A DNA stretch of 64,000 bases from Panagrolaimus kolymaensis. Its lineage: Eukaryota; Nematoda; Chromadorea; Rhabditida; Panagrolaimidae. The DNA lies in assembly GCA_028622995.1 (NCBI GenBank), contig JAJQJQ010000035.1, positions 868,001 through 932,000 of the forward strand, given 5' to 3'. Numbering within the stretch: the first letter of the stretch is position 1; each line of letters starts with the position of its first letter. The position numbers and the translations under genes are program-made. Positions 46,257-57,600 of this stretch are shown piece after piece. Under the pieces are notes generated by a model. The model had not been told where the DNA came from. It was given only the letters and a program-made list of their open reading frames with translations, and made no database searches.

Positions 46257-46789
46257 CGTTCGAAATCGGTTACGTAAAAAACAAGTTTCGGGAACTGTGA
46301 TTGTATCAAATAAAGCAGAAACAAATTTATTTATTATTTCATTATGGGATTTTTTATTAGATTTAATTTATACTGCTCATCAGGTTTGTTTATCATTTGG
46401 GAAAAACTTTAAGCAATGCCACAAGTTTCAAGAGCTGCAATTTTAAATTATGTAAGAAGGCTGGTTTAAGTTGTTAGTATCTTTTCGAGTTTTGAATGCT
46501 TACTTTTCACTTTTCATCCTCATATCTCACAAATATTTTTTAGGCAATAATGTTTAGTTTTTCCATCCGGGATGATTGTTACAATTCAACATTTGATACA
46601 ATATTCTTAATGGCTCCATGGATTTTTGATCTTGTTACTTTGTCAAGGCCATGCTTGTTCATATTAATGTGCAAACAAATGCAAGTGGCATTTATAATTG
46701 CATTTAAAAAAGGAAAACTTTTGTCAAGATTTACAGCTGGAGGAAGCAGTGTAACAATAACAACGTCTCACCGCAACAATGGCAAATGA
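46257..46789 (+). pseudogene. Chemoreceptor 3' fragment, Srg/Srv-like
   Basis: Two exons corresponding to the last two of the receptor at 39731. The first, about 46258-46383, reads RNRLRKKQVSGTVIVSNK and LWDFLLDLIYTAHQ. The second, 46544-46789, reads FDTIFLMAPWIFDLVTLSR and MCKQMQVAFIIAFKKGKL. The first four spans are absent and replaced by midasin sequence. The remaining exons are intact, so truncation probably happened recently. Confidence 0.85.
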
Positions 46790-47134
46790 TGATTAATCAG
46801 CAAGCATGGTGGATACCTTATATCTTTAATAGTGAAGCATAAGCTGCGCTTAAATTAGAAAATAAAGAAATCTTTATTAAAGTTTACTAAAATGTATGAA
46901 AACAGCAATCAAGCGGGTAAAGCGCTTTCATAAAAATTACTCGAAGCTCAATGGAACAACAAAAAAACTTTTGGGTTAGATAAAATGTTAGTAAGCCAAA
47001 CGAAATTAGCATCTAATATGGAAGAAGAAAGAAAAGGCAAAAAAGAAATCTTTATTAAACAATGCGTGCTATAAAAAAACAAATGCGCACGAGAATATTA
47101 CACACAACAGTAAAGTATTAAAAAGTTACATAAT

Positions 47135-47901
47135 TTAGTTAGCTGCATTTCCTCCAACCATACCAGCATTTTCTTCAGCGATCCCAGGTTCAGCATTACC
47201 AGCATCTTCGTTATCAGGATTAACTTCAGCATTATCAGCAGCTTGATTACCGGGATTTACTACAGCATTACCATCATTTCCTTCAATAGCTGCTGCATTA
47301 TCACCATTTACTTGTGCATTACCAACATTTCCATCTGCATCGGCATCACCAGCTCCATTACCACCTTGATTGACAACTCCAGAAAAGAATTCAAGAGGAT
47401 GATCTTGCATTGCACGACGTTCTTCTTCAGTATAATCATCAATAATACTAAGGTATTTTTGAATTTGAGGAACATCCATTTCTCTAAGTTTTGACAAAAC
47501 GAAATCACCAGAAGCTTCAAGAAGTCGTTGAGAATCGATATAATCAACTTTGTTAACAAAATCTTTGAATTCTGTATCACTCATTTGACCAAAGAAAGCA
47601 TTAGTCCATTCAACATCTTTTGGAGTTTCAGAAGATTCAAAATGATTGTGAAATTCGACGAATTTTTGAAGATGATCTTTATTCATAGCAACAGGAGCAG
47701 GCGCGTCGTTAGTTGTATTTGCTGAAACATAGAATATTAAAAAGAATCAATGAAAGAAATGAACTTACCAAGGATATCTTTAAGGACGCTGGAGCTATTG
47801 ATAACACGTGAATCAACTTCCATTGTGAAACCAGGATCAATGGATGATTGAAGAATGATTTTTTGGTGAAGACCAGCAGGCACGCTATTGGAAGTAGCCA
47901 T
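47135..47901 (-). CDS. Skp1-like protein with long Asn/Ala/Gly-rich tail
   Basis: Two exons, 47901-47769 and 47721-47135; 239 residues. Residues about 12-45 (KIILQSSIDPGFTMEVDS, INSSSVLKDIL) match the Skp1 POZ start. KDHLQKFVEFHNHFES, DVEWTNAFFGQM, FVNKVDYIDSQRLLEAS and IQKYLSIIDDYTEEERRAMQ follow the Skp1 dimerisation and F-box-binding region in order. Skp1 links F-box proteins to Cullin-1 in SCF ubiquitin ligases; nematodes have expanded Skp1 families. The family signature NYLD is VDYID here. The C terminus has the usual EEE segment, then about 75 extra residues rich in N, A, G and D (for example GNAEPGIAEENAGM), which standard Skp1 lacks. Probably a diverged, functional family member. Confidence 0.83.
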
Positions 47902-49626
47902 GTTTCAATGAAGCAGTTGAAAACCACGATGAGAGAGATGAAGAAATATGGCTGAAAAAAAAAGAACATTAGCAAATTCAATAATGAAGGAAAACAACAC
48001 GTACAAATATGACAGGGTTATAAACCTCGTATGTTATCAACGAATTAGACAAAATAAAAACAAAAAAAGGTAATCACGAATGTATCAAAAGTAAAAATTT
48101 GGAGGAAACAAGCATAAACACTTCAACAAAAAAATTGGAGTAGCGAGCAAAGAAGATGTTTGGTCATAAATTTTACTGAGAAGTTGCATAAAGCAAAAAA
48201 CATGGATATTAATTTAGGCAGTAAACAAACATAAAATTAAAACCAAGAAAGAAAAAACCTTTAATAAAGTACGATTATGGCAACATTGTCAGGCAAATGG
48301 TAGCAATGTCATCGAAATTTATAGCTATTATTAATTGAGGATCAAAAAAACGAGGGAAGAGATAACAAATTTTATTCACAAAAATAGCTAAATAAGGGCG
48401 GTCATAACGATGCAACCAACAACAGCTCAATAAGAGAGAAGAACGAAAAAATGAATGAAAAGCGAAACAAAAAGGTTTGAATGATGAATTTTTCATTTTT
48501 TCCATTCCTGCTTTTTGCATTGAGGATGATGGTCGCGAAACGAAAAAATTTGCAGGTAAAAATTTACACTTTCAAAATGTAAATATGCATGCACATTCCT
48601 AACTTTCACCAAATTAAACATGACGAATTCTAAAAATCAAACAGAAGAAAATGTGCAATCAAAAACACAAAAAACATTTATTTTTTTGTAAAATTTATTA
48701 TACGAAAATTAATAACTACTATAAAAGATTTATCTTTTTTTTATCAACTTTGACCAAAGTTTCTTCGATGAAAAGTAATGCATCAAAAAGAGAATTATGA
48801 AAGCTTATGAGATGAAAAGTGAAGATGATTAAAGAGAAGTTAAAAAGGAATTAAGACATATTACATCTCAAAGGTAGCATCAATCATTTTTTTTAATCAG
48901 CACTTACATAAATATTTTTCTGATCCAACGACATTTGATATACCTTACAAATAAATAAATAATAAGATGACTTATAACTTTTTTTTAAAGTACATACATA
49001 CATCGATGTTTAAAATTCTGATCCATATGGGAATTATTTTTTTGAACACTTTATTAATAAACGTTGTTGCATAATTGTTGTTTATTTTTCTTTCTTTTTT
49101 TTTGTTTTAAAGGGTATATTATTTAGAAGTTTGACTCGTGACTGACATAGAGAGGAGAATGATGAAAAGGTAAATTTAAATTGACGTAAATTTTTAGAGA
49201 GATAAAAAAAAGGTTATGACTTTTAAAAGTTAAAAAATTAGAGGCGGAGAAATTACGTAAAAATAAATTACTGTAAGTTTCTGTTTCTCATAAAATGGTT
49301 ATCAAAGCTTTTTTTACAATTTTTTTTAGTTTGACGTTTTGGCGAACACGCTTGTTATTATCCTTTTTATAAATTTATATCTCTGAACCAAACATTTAAT
49401 TTTATCTTTAGCTTTTTGCCATAATTAATAATGCCACTTTTGTATATGAAGTTTTCTAAAACACATATTAATCAAAACATTTCATTTCTAAAAAATATGC
49501 CATTTAGCTTCTTTTGATGATGATGTAAAAAAAAGCATGAGACATCAAAAACACACCTAAATGACAACCTTTTTTCGCGTCTAAAAACACAAAAGTTATT
49601 ATTTTTGAAACCGCAACAATAAAAAA
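47902..49626. other. Intergenic, no supported gene
   Basis: Low-complexity AT sequence. The frame at 48520-48275 (-) has no splice or domain support. The region presumably contains promoters for the Skp1-like gene (left) and the chemoreceptor (right). Confidence 0.4.
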
Positions 49627-50873
49627 ATGATTTATCCATGGCAATTTTATATATTTCTTGGTTATGGAATTCCATTATTTTTATTATATATTTTTGTTTT
49701 AATTCAATTAATATTTAATAAAGAATTTAAAGCACCCTTTTTTAAAATTGCTACCATCCTTGGTTTTGTTGTAAGCGTTTTTTAAAGGTATTTTTTTCTT
49801 CAAAGAAAAATTTGTAGGATGTTTTGAGTTTTATTAATTCATGGTTTATGATTAAATTGCCATTATGCCCTTTAACCGGATTTCTTTATATTAAATATGA
49901 AGTATCACAATTTTTGTTGATTGTCAACTTTCTCGCTTATTATCTTCCAAAAATTCGAAATTGTTTAGTTTTAGCATCAGCTTTTAATCGTTTTACGGTT
50001 TTAGCCTTGCCTTTTAAACACAATCAAGTAAGTAAGAAATTTTTAAACCTTGAATTAATTTTACTTTTACCTGCCTTCATTTTTTTATTCGGAAATTTTA
50101 GTTTTGGCCTAAATGGTCATGGCTAATAATGTGTTTATCATTTATTTTACCATTATTATTAACATTTCAAAATTTATTTGGTGAAGTTTTTATTATTCCA
50201 TTTTCTGAAAAATCTAATGATAGCTATGCAGTGGCGGTTGAAACTTCATGGTATCCTGTAAGTTTTTTGTTTGTTTCAACCAAAAAGAAAAGTTCTCACA
50301 CCCTCACTAACTTTGAAACAATTATACATATTTGCAATGTGTTTGTTATTTCAGCTGAGTAATGCTTTACTCACGGCTGTTTTATATTGCATAGCCTCGA
50401 TATTGACATTAGGTTGTAATTTATTAACCCTTTATCGATTATATATTCGAAAGAAAACATGGAAAAATCAAGCCACCATAAATTCATTTCATGTTGCATT
50501 AAATAAAGGCGAAATAAATTTACTTTTTGTTTCATTTTGGGATTTTATTTTGGATTTAATTATGACCATTCATCAGGTTTTTTTTCAATCTTTGTTTTGT
50601 AACACCAAATCTTTTTAAAAATCAATTTTTTTTAAGACAATAATGTTTACATTTGTTTTACGTAATTGTTTTAATGATCCATTATTTGATTCATTATATT
50701 TATTTACTCCATGGATAATGGATGCTATGAGTTTATCTCGCTCAATTATATTAATTGCAATGTGTAAACAAATGAGAGTGGCTTTGATTGTGGCAATTGC
50801 AAAAAGTAAAAGATTATGTGAAAATCAAATTAATAATAGTGCCGCAGCACTTCCATCCATTTCTCTTACTTGA
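49627..50873 (+). CDS. Serpentine chemoreceptor, Srg/Srv-like, paralogue
   Basis: Five exons, 49627-49770, 49818-50027, 50102-50257, 50355-50576 and 50637-50873, all phase 0; 322 residues. Layout and motifs match the receptor at 39731: KIRNCLVLASAFNRFTVLAL, SWLIMCLSFILPLLLTF, DFILDLIMTIHQ, FTPWIMDAMSLSRSIILI and MCKQMRVALIVAIAKSK. Exon 1 (MIYPWQFYIFLGYGIPLF) and the first bases of intron 1 are identical to the other gene except one silent C/T, although exons 2-5 differ strongly. The last acceptor is TTTAAG, as in the other receptor's third exon. No lesions are visible. Confidence 0.87.
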
Positions 50874-51701
50874 TGATTTCACTTTTTTCCATCAAAACAA
50901 ACGCAATAAATTATTTGTGTAAGCGTCAAATAAAAATTATTGCAACAAATACAGCTGCTAATTATGGGACATACAAAGAATGGTAGATGGAATTTATAAA
51001 AGACTAAACTTGTTTGATGAAATGCATGCAATACACCAAACACGCGGAATCCATAAAAATGAATGAGTTCATCGAAAAGGGTTCGTTCTTCCAATGTCAT
51101 CGAAAACAAATAAAAGTTTGGGATATCATAGAATAAAAAATAAAGAAAACTAAAATATCCATCAAAATGTGATCGAAAAATGCATTCATCGATTTCCAAA
51201 GTTAGCAAAAAAAATTTAAACGTAAGAAAAAAAATTTATACGACTGTAAATTATGACTCCAAGTTAATGCTTGTTTGTAAATATCAGAATAGAGAGAAAA
51301 ATGTGAAAACCATGTTGCTTCTTTTTTTATTCATTAATTAAAAGGGATTATGAAAGTATGATGAACCAATAATTTAAGCAAACAAAAATTGTTATAAAAA
51401 AAGGTTTATGAAAAAAAAAGTTTCATGAATCCGTTTTTAAAAGTGGGTGAATCTCGAAGTGATTCACAAGCTACGGAAAGAAGTAAAAAAAAGTTATCTT
51501 TCAATTTGTTGCTTGTTTTATTAGTCAACCATTTTTTGCGATTTGTAAAAATGCAAATTTTTTTTATTATTATTTTCAATCGATCTCTTTCAAAATGTAT
51601 AAAAGGATGAAGATGACAAGCAAAATTTGATCATTGTACGAAATTGCTGTTAGAGCATTTCGTGAACGCATTATTATTTGTTGATTGATTTCGTTCGCAA
51701 A
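50874..51701. other. Intergenic, no supported gene
   Basis: The 110-codon frame at 51208-50879 (-) lacks splice and domain support. The last part should contain the promoter of the repeat-protein gene. Confidence 0.4.
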
Positions 51702-53719
51702 ATGGCTGGTTATTATGGTGGTTATGCTGGTGCTGGTGGATATGGTAAACCTAATGGAATTGTAACTCCTCCGCCTAAGGTATATTTTGTTTTGTTTATT
51801 ATTTTAGTTAATTATTACACATTTTTTTATAGTCAGTTAATCCATATCAATATGCTGGTGCAACTCATGCTCGTTCAAATTCTTCAATTGCTCATATTGA
51901 TCAAATTCCAAATGTTTTCAACAAGGAATACAATATCTCTTCTCGTTCAAGCAAAGCAAGTAAACAACATCGTGGTCATTCTCGTGGTAATATAGTTACT
52001 CCACCTCCTTCATCATCTCGTGGTCGTCATCGTGGTGTTACTCCACCTCCTCGTGTTGATGCTAAATCTGCTTGTGAACGTCGTCGCGGTGTTACTCCAC
52101 CTCCTCCTCATTCTCGAAGTCGTATTCCATCTGCTTGCGGAGGTCGTCGTGAAGTCACTCATCCACCTCCTCGTAGTCGTGTTCCATCTGTGTGTGGACG
52201 ATCTGCTGCTACTGGTGTTTGTGCTCGTAAAATTGGTACTCATGCAACAGCTGCTGTTGGTGCTTTACAAGAACGTATGTTACTTTTTAGAAGTTACTGA
52301 TTATATAATAATTTTTAGCATGTTGGGATAACCATGAACATTGCTGCCAATGCTTTTTTGAATGGTTGAAACATTTCAATCATAATTTCTGTTCTCGTAC
52401 AAATACACCATTGAAAAGGTTAGTTTTCAAACACAATTTCGTCACTTATTTCTGATGATTTATTTTTGTTTTTTAGCTTTAATAACCCATGTTGGAATTG
52501 TGGTGCACCTCCTATGGTTCCTGGAAGTTCTGGTATTCCATTTGGATTGAACGGCATTAATGATCCAGCTGCAAATGGCGGCTATGGTAATCGTTCAAGA
52601 TCTCGTTCACGAAATCGTACTCCTGGTGCTCATGTTCATTGCTCTCCTTCACAATCTACAACTGCTGATATCAATAAACTTCCTAATGTTTTCAATAAAA
52701 ATTGCAGCAAGATTGCACCAGCTTTTACTCAAGTCGGTTCAAGTTCTTCAAATGGAACACCAAATAAGGTTTGTTTTTTTCTCTTTATTTTTTGATTGTT
52801 TTATAACCTATTTTTGTAGTCATGTAATCCCTATCGTCATATTGGTGCTGGTTATGCTCCTTCCAAATCATTCATTGCTGATGTTCAAAAGCTTCCTGAT
52901 GTATTTTGTAATGATTCCAGCTTTCGCTCACCTAATCCATATTGCCGCTCTGTTCGTCATTGTCCTTCTGAATCGTCTCTTGCTGATATTCGATGTCTTC
53001 CTGATGTTTTCAGTCGTGATTACGGCACCAGCATTTACTCAGTTCACACATGTCCAAGTGGAGCAAATAGTCCAACATCTGGTGTTGATACTGCTAAAAG
53101 CTTTGGTGATTTAACTGCTCGTGAAGCTCGTTCACCTATGAATGCTTACATTCCACCTGGTGCTTATCCTCATCATCATCATGTAGCTGGTAATCCTCCA
53201 GGAAGCTATTCAAGCGGGTACAGCAATGCAAGTTCAATCAATCCATATCAAAATGCTGGTGTTGGCCGCTATATTCCATCTCAAGCTTCCATGGCTGATA
53301 TTCATCAACTTCCTAATGTATTTTGTGGAAATTATAGTAATGTTGCGCCAGCTTTCACTCAAGTCAATACACCATCCAATCCTTCTCCATACACAAGCGC
53401 AAGTGAAGTATGTTTTTAATTATTTGAATGTTTTTATTTATGTCTTTGTTTTTTAGTTGAGTACTGAAACTTCAATCAATCCATATCATGACTCTGGTTT
53501 TGGACGCTATCTTCCTTCTCAAACTTCACTTGCTGATATCCATCAACTTCCTGATGTATTCAATGCTAATTATTGTAATGCTGCTCCAGCTCAAGCTCGT
53601 ACACCACCTAACCGTTCTCCTTTCAAAAATGGAAATGATGTTAGTTTTTGATTATTATTTATAACGTTTGATAACTCATTGTTTTTTAGTGCTCTGTCAA
53701 AACATGTCGCTCACCCTAA
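51702..53719 (+). CDS. Repeat protein with ADIHQLPxVF motifs and a cysteine-rich insert
   Basis: Seven exons, 51702-51779, 51833-52274, 52319-52418, 52477-52768, 52820-53407, 53457-53639 and 53690-53719; 570 residues. About six repeats of 40-45 residues share NPYxxxGxGRYxPSQxSxADIxxLPxVFxxxY. Clear copies: IAHIDQIPNVFNKEY, TADINKLPNVFNKN, IADVQKLPDVFCND, LADIRCLPDVFSRDY, MADIHQLPNVFCGNY and LADIHQLPDVFNANY. Between repeats 1 and 2 lie arginine/serine/proline blocks with RRGVTPPP and a cysteine-rich segment CWDNHEHCCQCFFEWLKH ending CWNCGAPP. There is no signal peptide. Composition suggests a disordered scaffold with short binding motifs. I know no family with this repeat. Introns are small and the frame is intact. 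Confidence 0.75.
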
Positions 53720-54001
53720 TTGCTTGTTCTGAAGATAACAATGGTGCTGCGTTTATTTTTGATCATTGCTGATGCGAGTTACTCATATTTTTTATAATTT
53801 TGTATAAGAATGAATAAAGTTGTAAATTTAATTTTTTTGTGATTTTGGATAAACATACTTTTCATTTATGTCGAAAAACTTTCCATTGGAAGGAAGGAAC
53901 TAGAGTTCGGGGTTTTCATTGTTATTTATCCTTTTTTCGGTTGATGTCATAAATGTTTCGAATAACTGGTTTTAACTAATAACAAGATCTCTTACTTCAC
54001 C
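53720..54001. other. 3' flank of the repeat-protein gene
   Basis: AATAAAG at about 53812 is a plausible polyadenylation signal. No further gene is seen. Confidence 0.4.
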
Positions 54002-54200
54002 TTAAAGGGACATAGCTATTTCATGCCTTTTTTGAAATTTCGATAGTGGGGACTGAAAGTTACACTTGGTAAGGCGCGTGTTTGAATTACCGTGTAAGAC
54101 AGAAAGTGCACGGTAATTCAAACACGCGCCGCCCCAACTGTTCCTATCAGCCCCAGTATCGAAATTTTTGAAAAGGCATGAAATAGCTATGTCCCTTTAA
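54002..54200. mobile_element. Nested palindromic MITE with TTAA ends
   Basis: The outer inverted repeats TTAAAGGGACATAGC... pair over about 45 bp with the right end at 54200. If TTAA is the duplicated target, insertion was piggyBac-like, with the element starting AGGGACATAG. Inside, GGCGCGTGTTTGAATTACCG and two more bases (54073-54094) are an exact inverted repeat of 54109-54130, a 22 bp perfect stem with a 14 nt loop. It has no coding capacity. Confidence 0.75.
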
Positions 54201-54525
54201 ATAAATGTGGCACATTCAACGAAGAATATGCGTAAAATTGATTTATTTATAGTTTGATTATTGTTAAACTCACTTGGAAAAAGGAAAAAAACTTTTGGAA
54301 GTCCAAGATTACTTTGAAAATGATGTTGATATGACCTCATATAAATTTTCTAAAATGAAGAATAGCCATGAATCAAGAAAATTTCATGTTGAACGCTCTC
54401 TCCCCACGAACGATTTTTTTAAATTATGTGACACGCAGCGTTTTTGTATCTTTTGTTTTGCTTTTTTCATTCATTTCATTTTTTCTCTCCAATCTTCGTC
54501 AATTTTGCTAAAATTGAAATAATCA

Positions 54526-55778
54526 ATGGCTAATAGAATCAACAACCGAACCGGGAATTTATGTCCACGACCTTCACGCATGGATGCGACACCATCTTCA
54601 ATTGAAGTTGATTCATTCCATACATTCTTCATTGGGAAGAATCATCCACTTGAATATTCAACTAATTATCACAAAGTCCTCAAAGAAGCCTATCATGTTG
54701 AAAGCGATGGATGGCATTTGAATCTTATGGATGGTCCACATGATTTGGATGAAAAGCCTCAAAATTTATCCTTTGATACCTTGTTGGAATATTTACGTGA
54801 TCAACGAGAACTTACACAGAAATCTCTTCCAGAAGTACGTTTTAATTTGTTTAAACTTTAGTTATTGTTATTTTGCATTTTTTCCAGATTGTACGTGGTG
54901 CATCAATCGTCTGCCGTCGTGGTGTCTTAAACAAGCTCTTGAATGCTCCATATGATCGTAAATGCTCGTTCCTTTTTGCTGTTAAGAAGTTCCAAGGCGT
55001 CTACTTTATTCGAGAACTCAATACACCATCTTCTGGATATCAAAGTGCAAATTGTATGGAAGCTCAACTTTACTTATCGAAGTTTAAGAACCTCGTCATT
55101 GAACCAATTTCCGATGAAATCTATTCACCTCCTGAAAATGTTGTAAGCACTTGGGAACAAATGCAACGTATATTTACTTGCACCTTATCCTCAAGTACTC
55201 GATCTCTTCTCATCTTCTATGGTTCTGAAATCGATTCGTTGGATCATGGTAAATTTTCTTGTCAAAATTTTTAAATCACATTAAACACTAAATTTTTAGA
55301 TGATAATGTCGTGGAAATCAAGCTACAAAGAGATATTTTTGGTACTTCAGTGTTCGATGATATCAAATTACGCAAATGGTATTATCAATGTCAACTTGTT
55401 GGATGTGATAACATTCTTCTTGGATTGCGTAATAACGAAATCGTCACAAAGGTCGTCCGCACTGAAATCAACAACTTTCAACAACTTGTCGATCAAAAGA
55501 ATAAATGGAATCCAACATGTAGCTATACTGCTGCTCTCAATATCTTGACCTCGACTATGGAATTTTACGATAGAAATGTTCAAGCAAATGAAGTTTTGAT
55601 CGTTGATTTACTTCCTGAAAATCCACAAATCAAATATTATGTTGATGACGAAAAGGATCATAATATTTTGCCTGATACCTTTAAAGAAGCATTCGAAGAA
55701 CCTAAGAAGAATGAAAGCTGCTATCTCATTGCAACAGCTGATGGATGGCTTGATGATGTTATATCTCAAAATAGTTAA
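54526..55778 (+). CDS. DXO/Rai1-family decapping and 5'-3' exoribonuclease
   Basis: Three exons, 54526-54834, 54888-55248 and 55300-55778; 382 residues. The family removes incomplete or non-canonical caps, including NAD caps, and degrades the exposed RNA. Metal-binding motifs are present: GSEIDSLD near residue 216 (E-x-D) and VVEIK near residue 229 (E-hydrophobic-K). LRKWYYQCQLVGCDNILLG corresponds to the conserved K-W-x-x-Q segment that follows. The N-terminal part (SIEVDSFHTFFIGKNHPLEY) is longer and more diverged than in vertebrate DXO. The first tryptophan of KWW is kept and the second is Y. No lesions are seen. The start is the first ATG of the open frame, with no competing upstream ATG. 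Nuclear or cytoplasmic site is not indicated. Confidence 0.8.
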
Positions 55779-57600
55779 AATTTGTATTCTTGTTTATTGT
55801 TGTATTATTATTATTTCATGTTGATAAAGTCTTCGTTTTTTTTGCTTGTTTCAAATTTTTTATAATAGTACTTACCTAATGCTTACTTTTTGTTCATGAT
55901 AATATTGCTCTTTAAATGTTGGATGGATTTTGCATAAGCTTTATCACTAACGAACGTGTGAACCATTTGAGGTTTCCATTATCTTACAAGCAAATTTCGT
56001 TGCTAACGAGAAAAACTCGCCATTGTTGTTTAACTCGAACAAGTGTGAACAGAATTTCAGTATATCAAAACATGATAATCGATTAATATCTCGATTTGCT
56101 GGGTTCAAATGAGGTGAATTAGAAAACTTGCATGATAACCATCTCGAGATTTTTTACGATTTTCAACCACAACAATACATAATTTGTGTTGCATTAATCA
56201 AGAGATATGAAAGTTCCAAAGTTTCAACCAAATCTAAATTCCATACTAATCCACACCACCACTAACTTAAAGATGTGATTGTTGTTTGTATAAATCAGAA
56301 GGTTTTGTAAAACCTTTTTAAAGACCTTCACCACGATGGAAGATTGAAGCATGTTTTTGCATTGTTTTTTTCTTTTGTATTTGGATGTCGAAGATTTGCT
56401 GTTGGGATATCACCATTATTTGTATGATCAAGTTTGTAAACAATAACAAAAGAAGCTTTAGCACCAGTTTTTTTTTTTTGAAGATCAGGTACGGAATCAC
56501 CTGGTTTGATTTGAACTAAACTTACCAAAGATTATTTTTGTGGACGTTATTAAGAAAGGTAGTGAGTATCATCGGTTAGAGTTTAAAAATTTTTCAAAAA
56601 CAAAAGTTTTATAAAACAAATGCCATGGAGAAACCCATAATAATTTTCGAGCTGTATGTGTTTTTAATAACTACAATAAAATGAGCATAATAATAAACAA
56701 TTATTGGAAAAAATAATATGGGGAACAAAAAAATTTTCTTCTTCTAATTATTTTTTTTTCTTCATAAAGGTAAATAATGGCAGGACTTCTAAAATGAAAG
56801 GAGTAAATATGTAAAACAATAAAAAGCGGGAAAGAAAAAAAGTGAAAGCAATTTACATATTTTTGGTTCCATAAAAAAAATTTGTTCATTAAATAAACAC
56901 GTGACTAAATTACAATGTTAAAAAGCCAGAAAATAACCACCATTACCCAACTTTTTTTGATTTTAATGCCAGTCAGAAATTTTTAAAATTAATTATATAC
57001 ATTTTGTGGAGTTTTGCTTCTTACTTTTTTTCTTCTTCGAAATATGCATCGTATTTGTTTGTGAAACCCATCCTTATTTTTGCTACCGTACATATGTGTT
57101 TAGATACTTATTTCAAAAATGGAATTTTTTTATGCATTAGAAATGGTGGCACCCGCATTTTTTTGTTTCTTCAATTATTTTTTTCTGCCTAAAGACTGTG
57201 TTGTTGTCTTTTATAATTTATAAATATTTCCTTCTTTTTTTGCACAAGGCTTCACGTGTTTGAGAATTTCTAGTATGATTTTTTTTAAATATGTAATTCC
57301 CTTGCGCAACTTTAAAAGTGAAAAAAAGAGAGCTAATTTTAGTGTTTGACAATTCTCTTGAGACATAAAATAAAATTACTGCTTTAAACCTATCAATTAT
57401 CTCTCTTTTTTGTTGATTCTCAAAGGCGGTCTTAAACTTTTTTTTAAATATCAACAAACGACGACAACGAAAAAAGCGTATTTCTTTGTTTCAAAGTTTT
57501 AAATTTCTAAGTTTATTTAACAAACACGCATAATTCTTTGTTTCTAAAAGACACCAAAGATTTCAGATTTTGTTTTCATTTTTTAAAAAACAGCGGAGAT
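55779..57600. other. Intergenic, no well-supported gene
   Basis: A minus-strand frame near 56520-56328 (KPGDSVPDLQ, KASFVIVYKLDHTNNGD) has protein-like composition and a GTAAGT-like donor at its upstream edge, but no start, partner exon or family. The rest is AT-rich. A possible 5' UTR acceptor (AACAG at about 57592) precedes the next receptor. Confidence 0.35.

Noticed and set aside
48275..48520. Minus-strand 81-codon ORF
   Set aside because: Rich in F, L and C without splice signals; probably chance.
56328..56528. Minus-strand ORF with KPGDSVPDLQ
   Set aside because: The start is a TTG inside a donor-like GGTAAGT, and no partner exon, start codon or family is visible. It may be a lone exon remnant, but support is too weak for a gene call.
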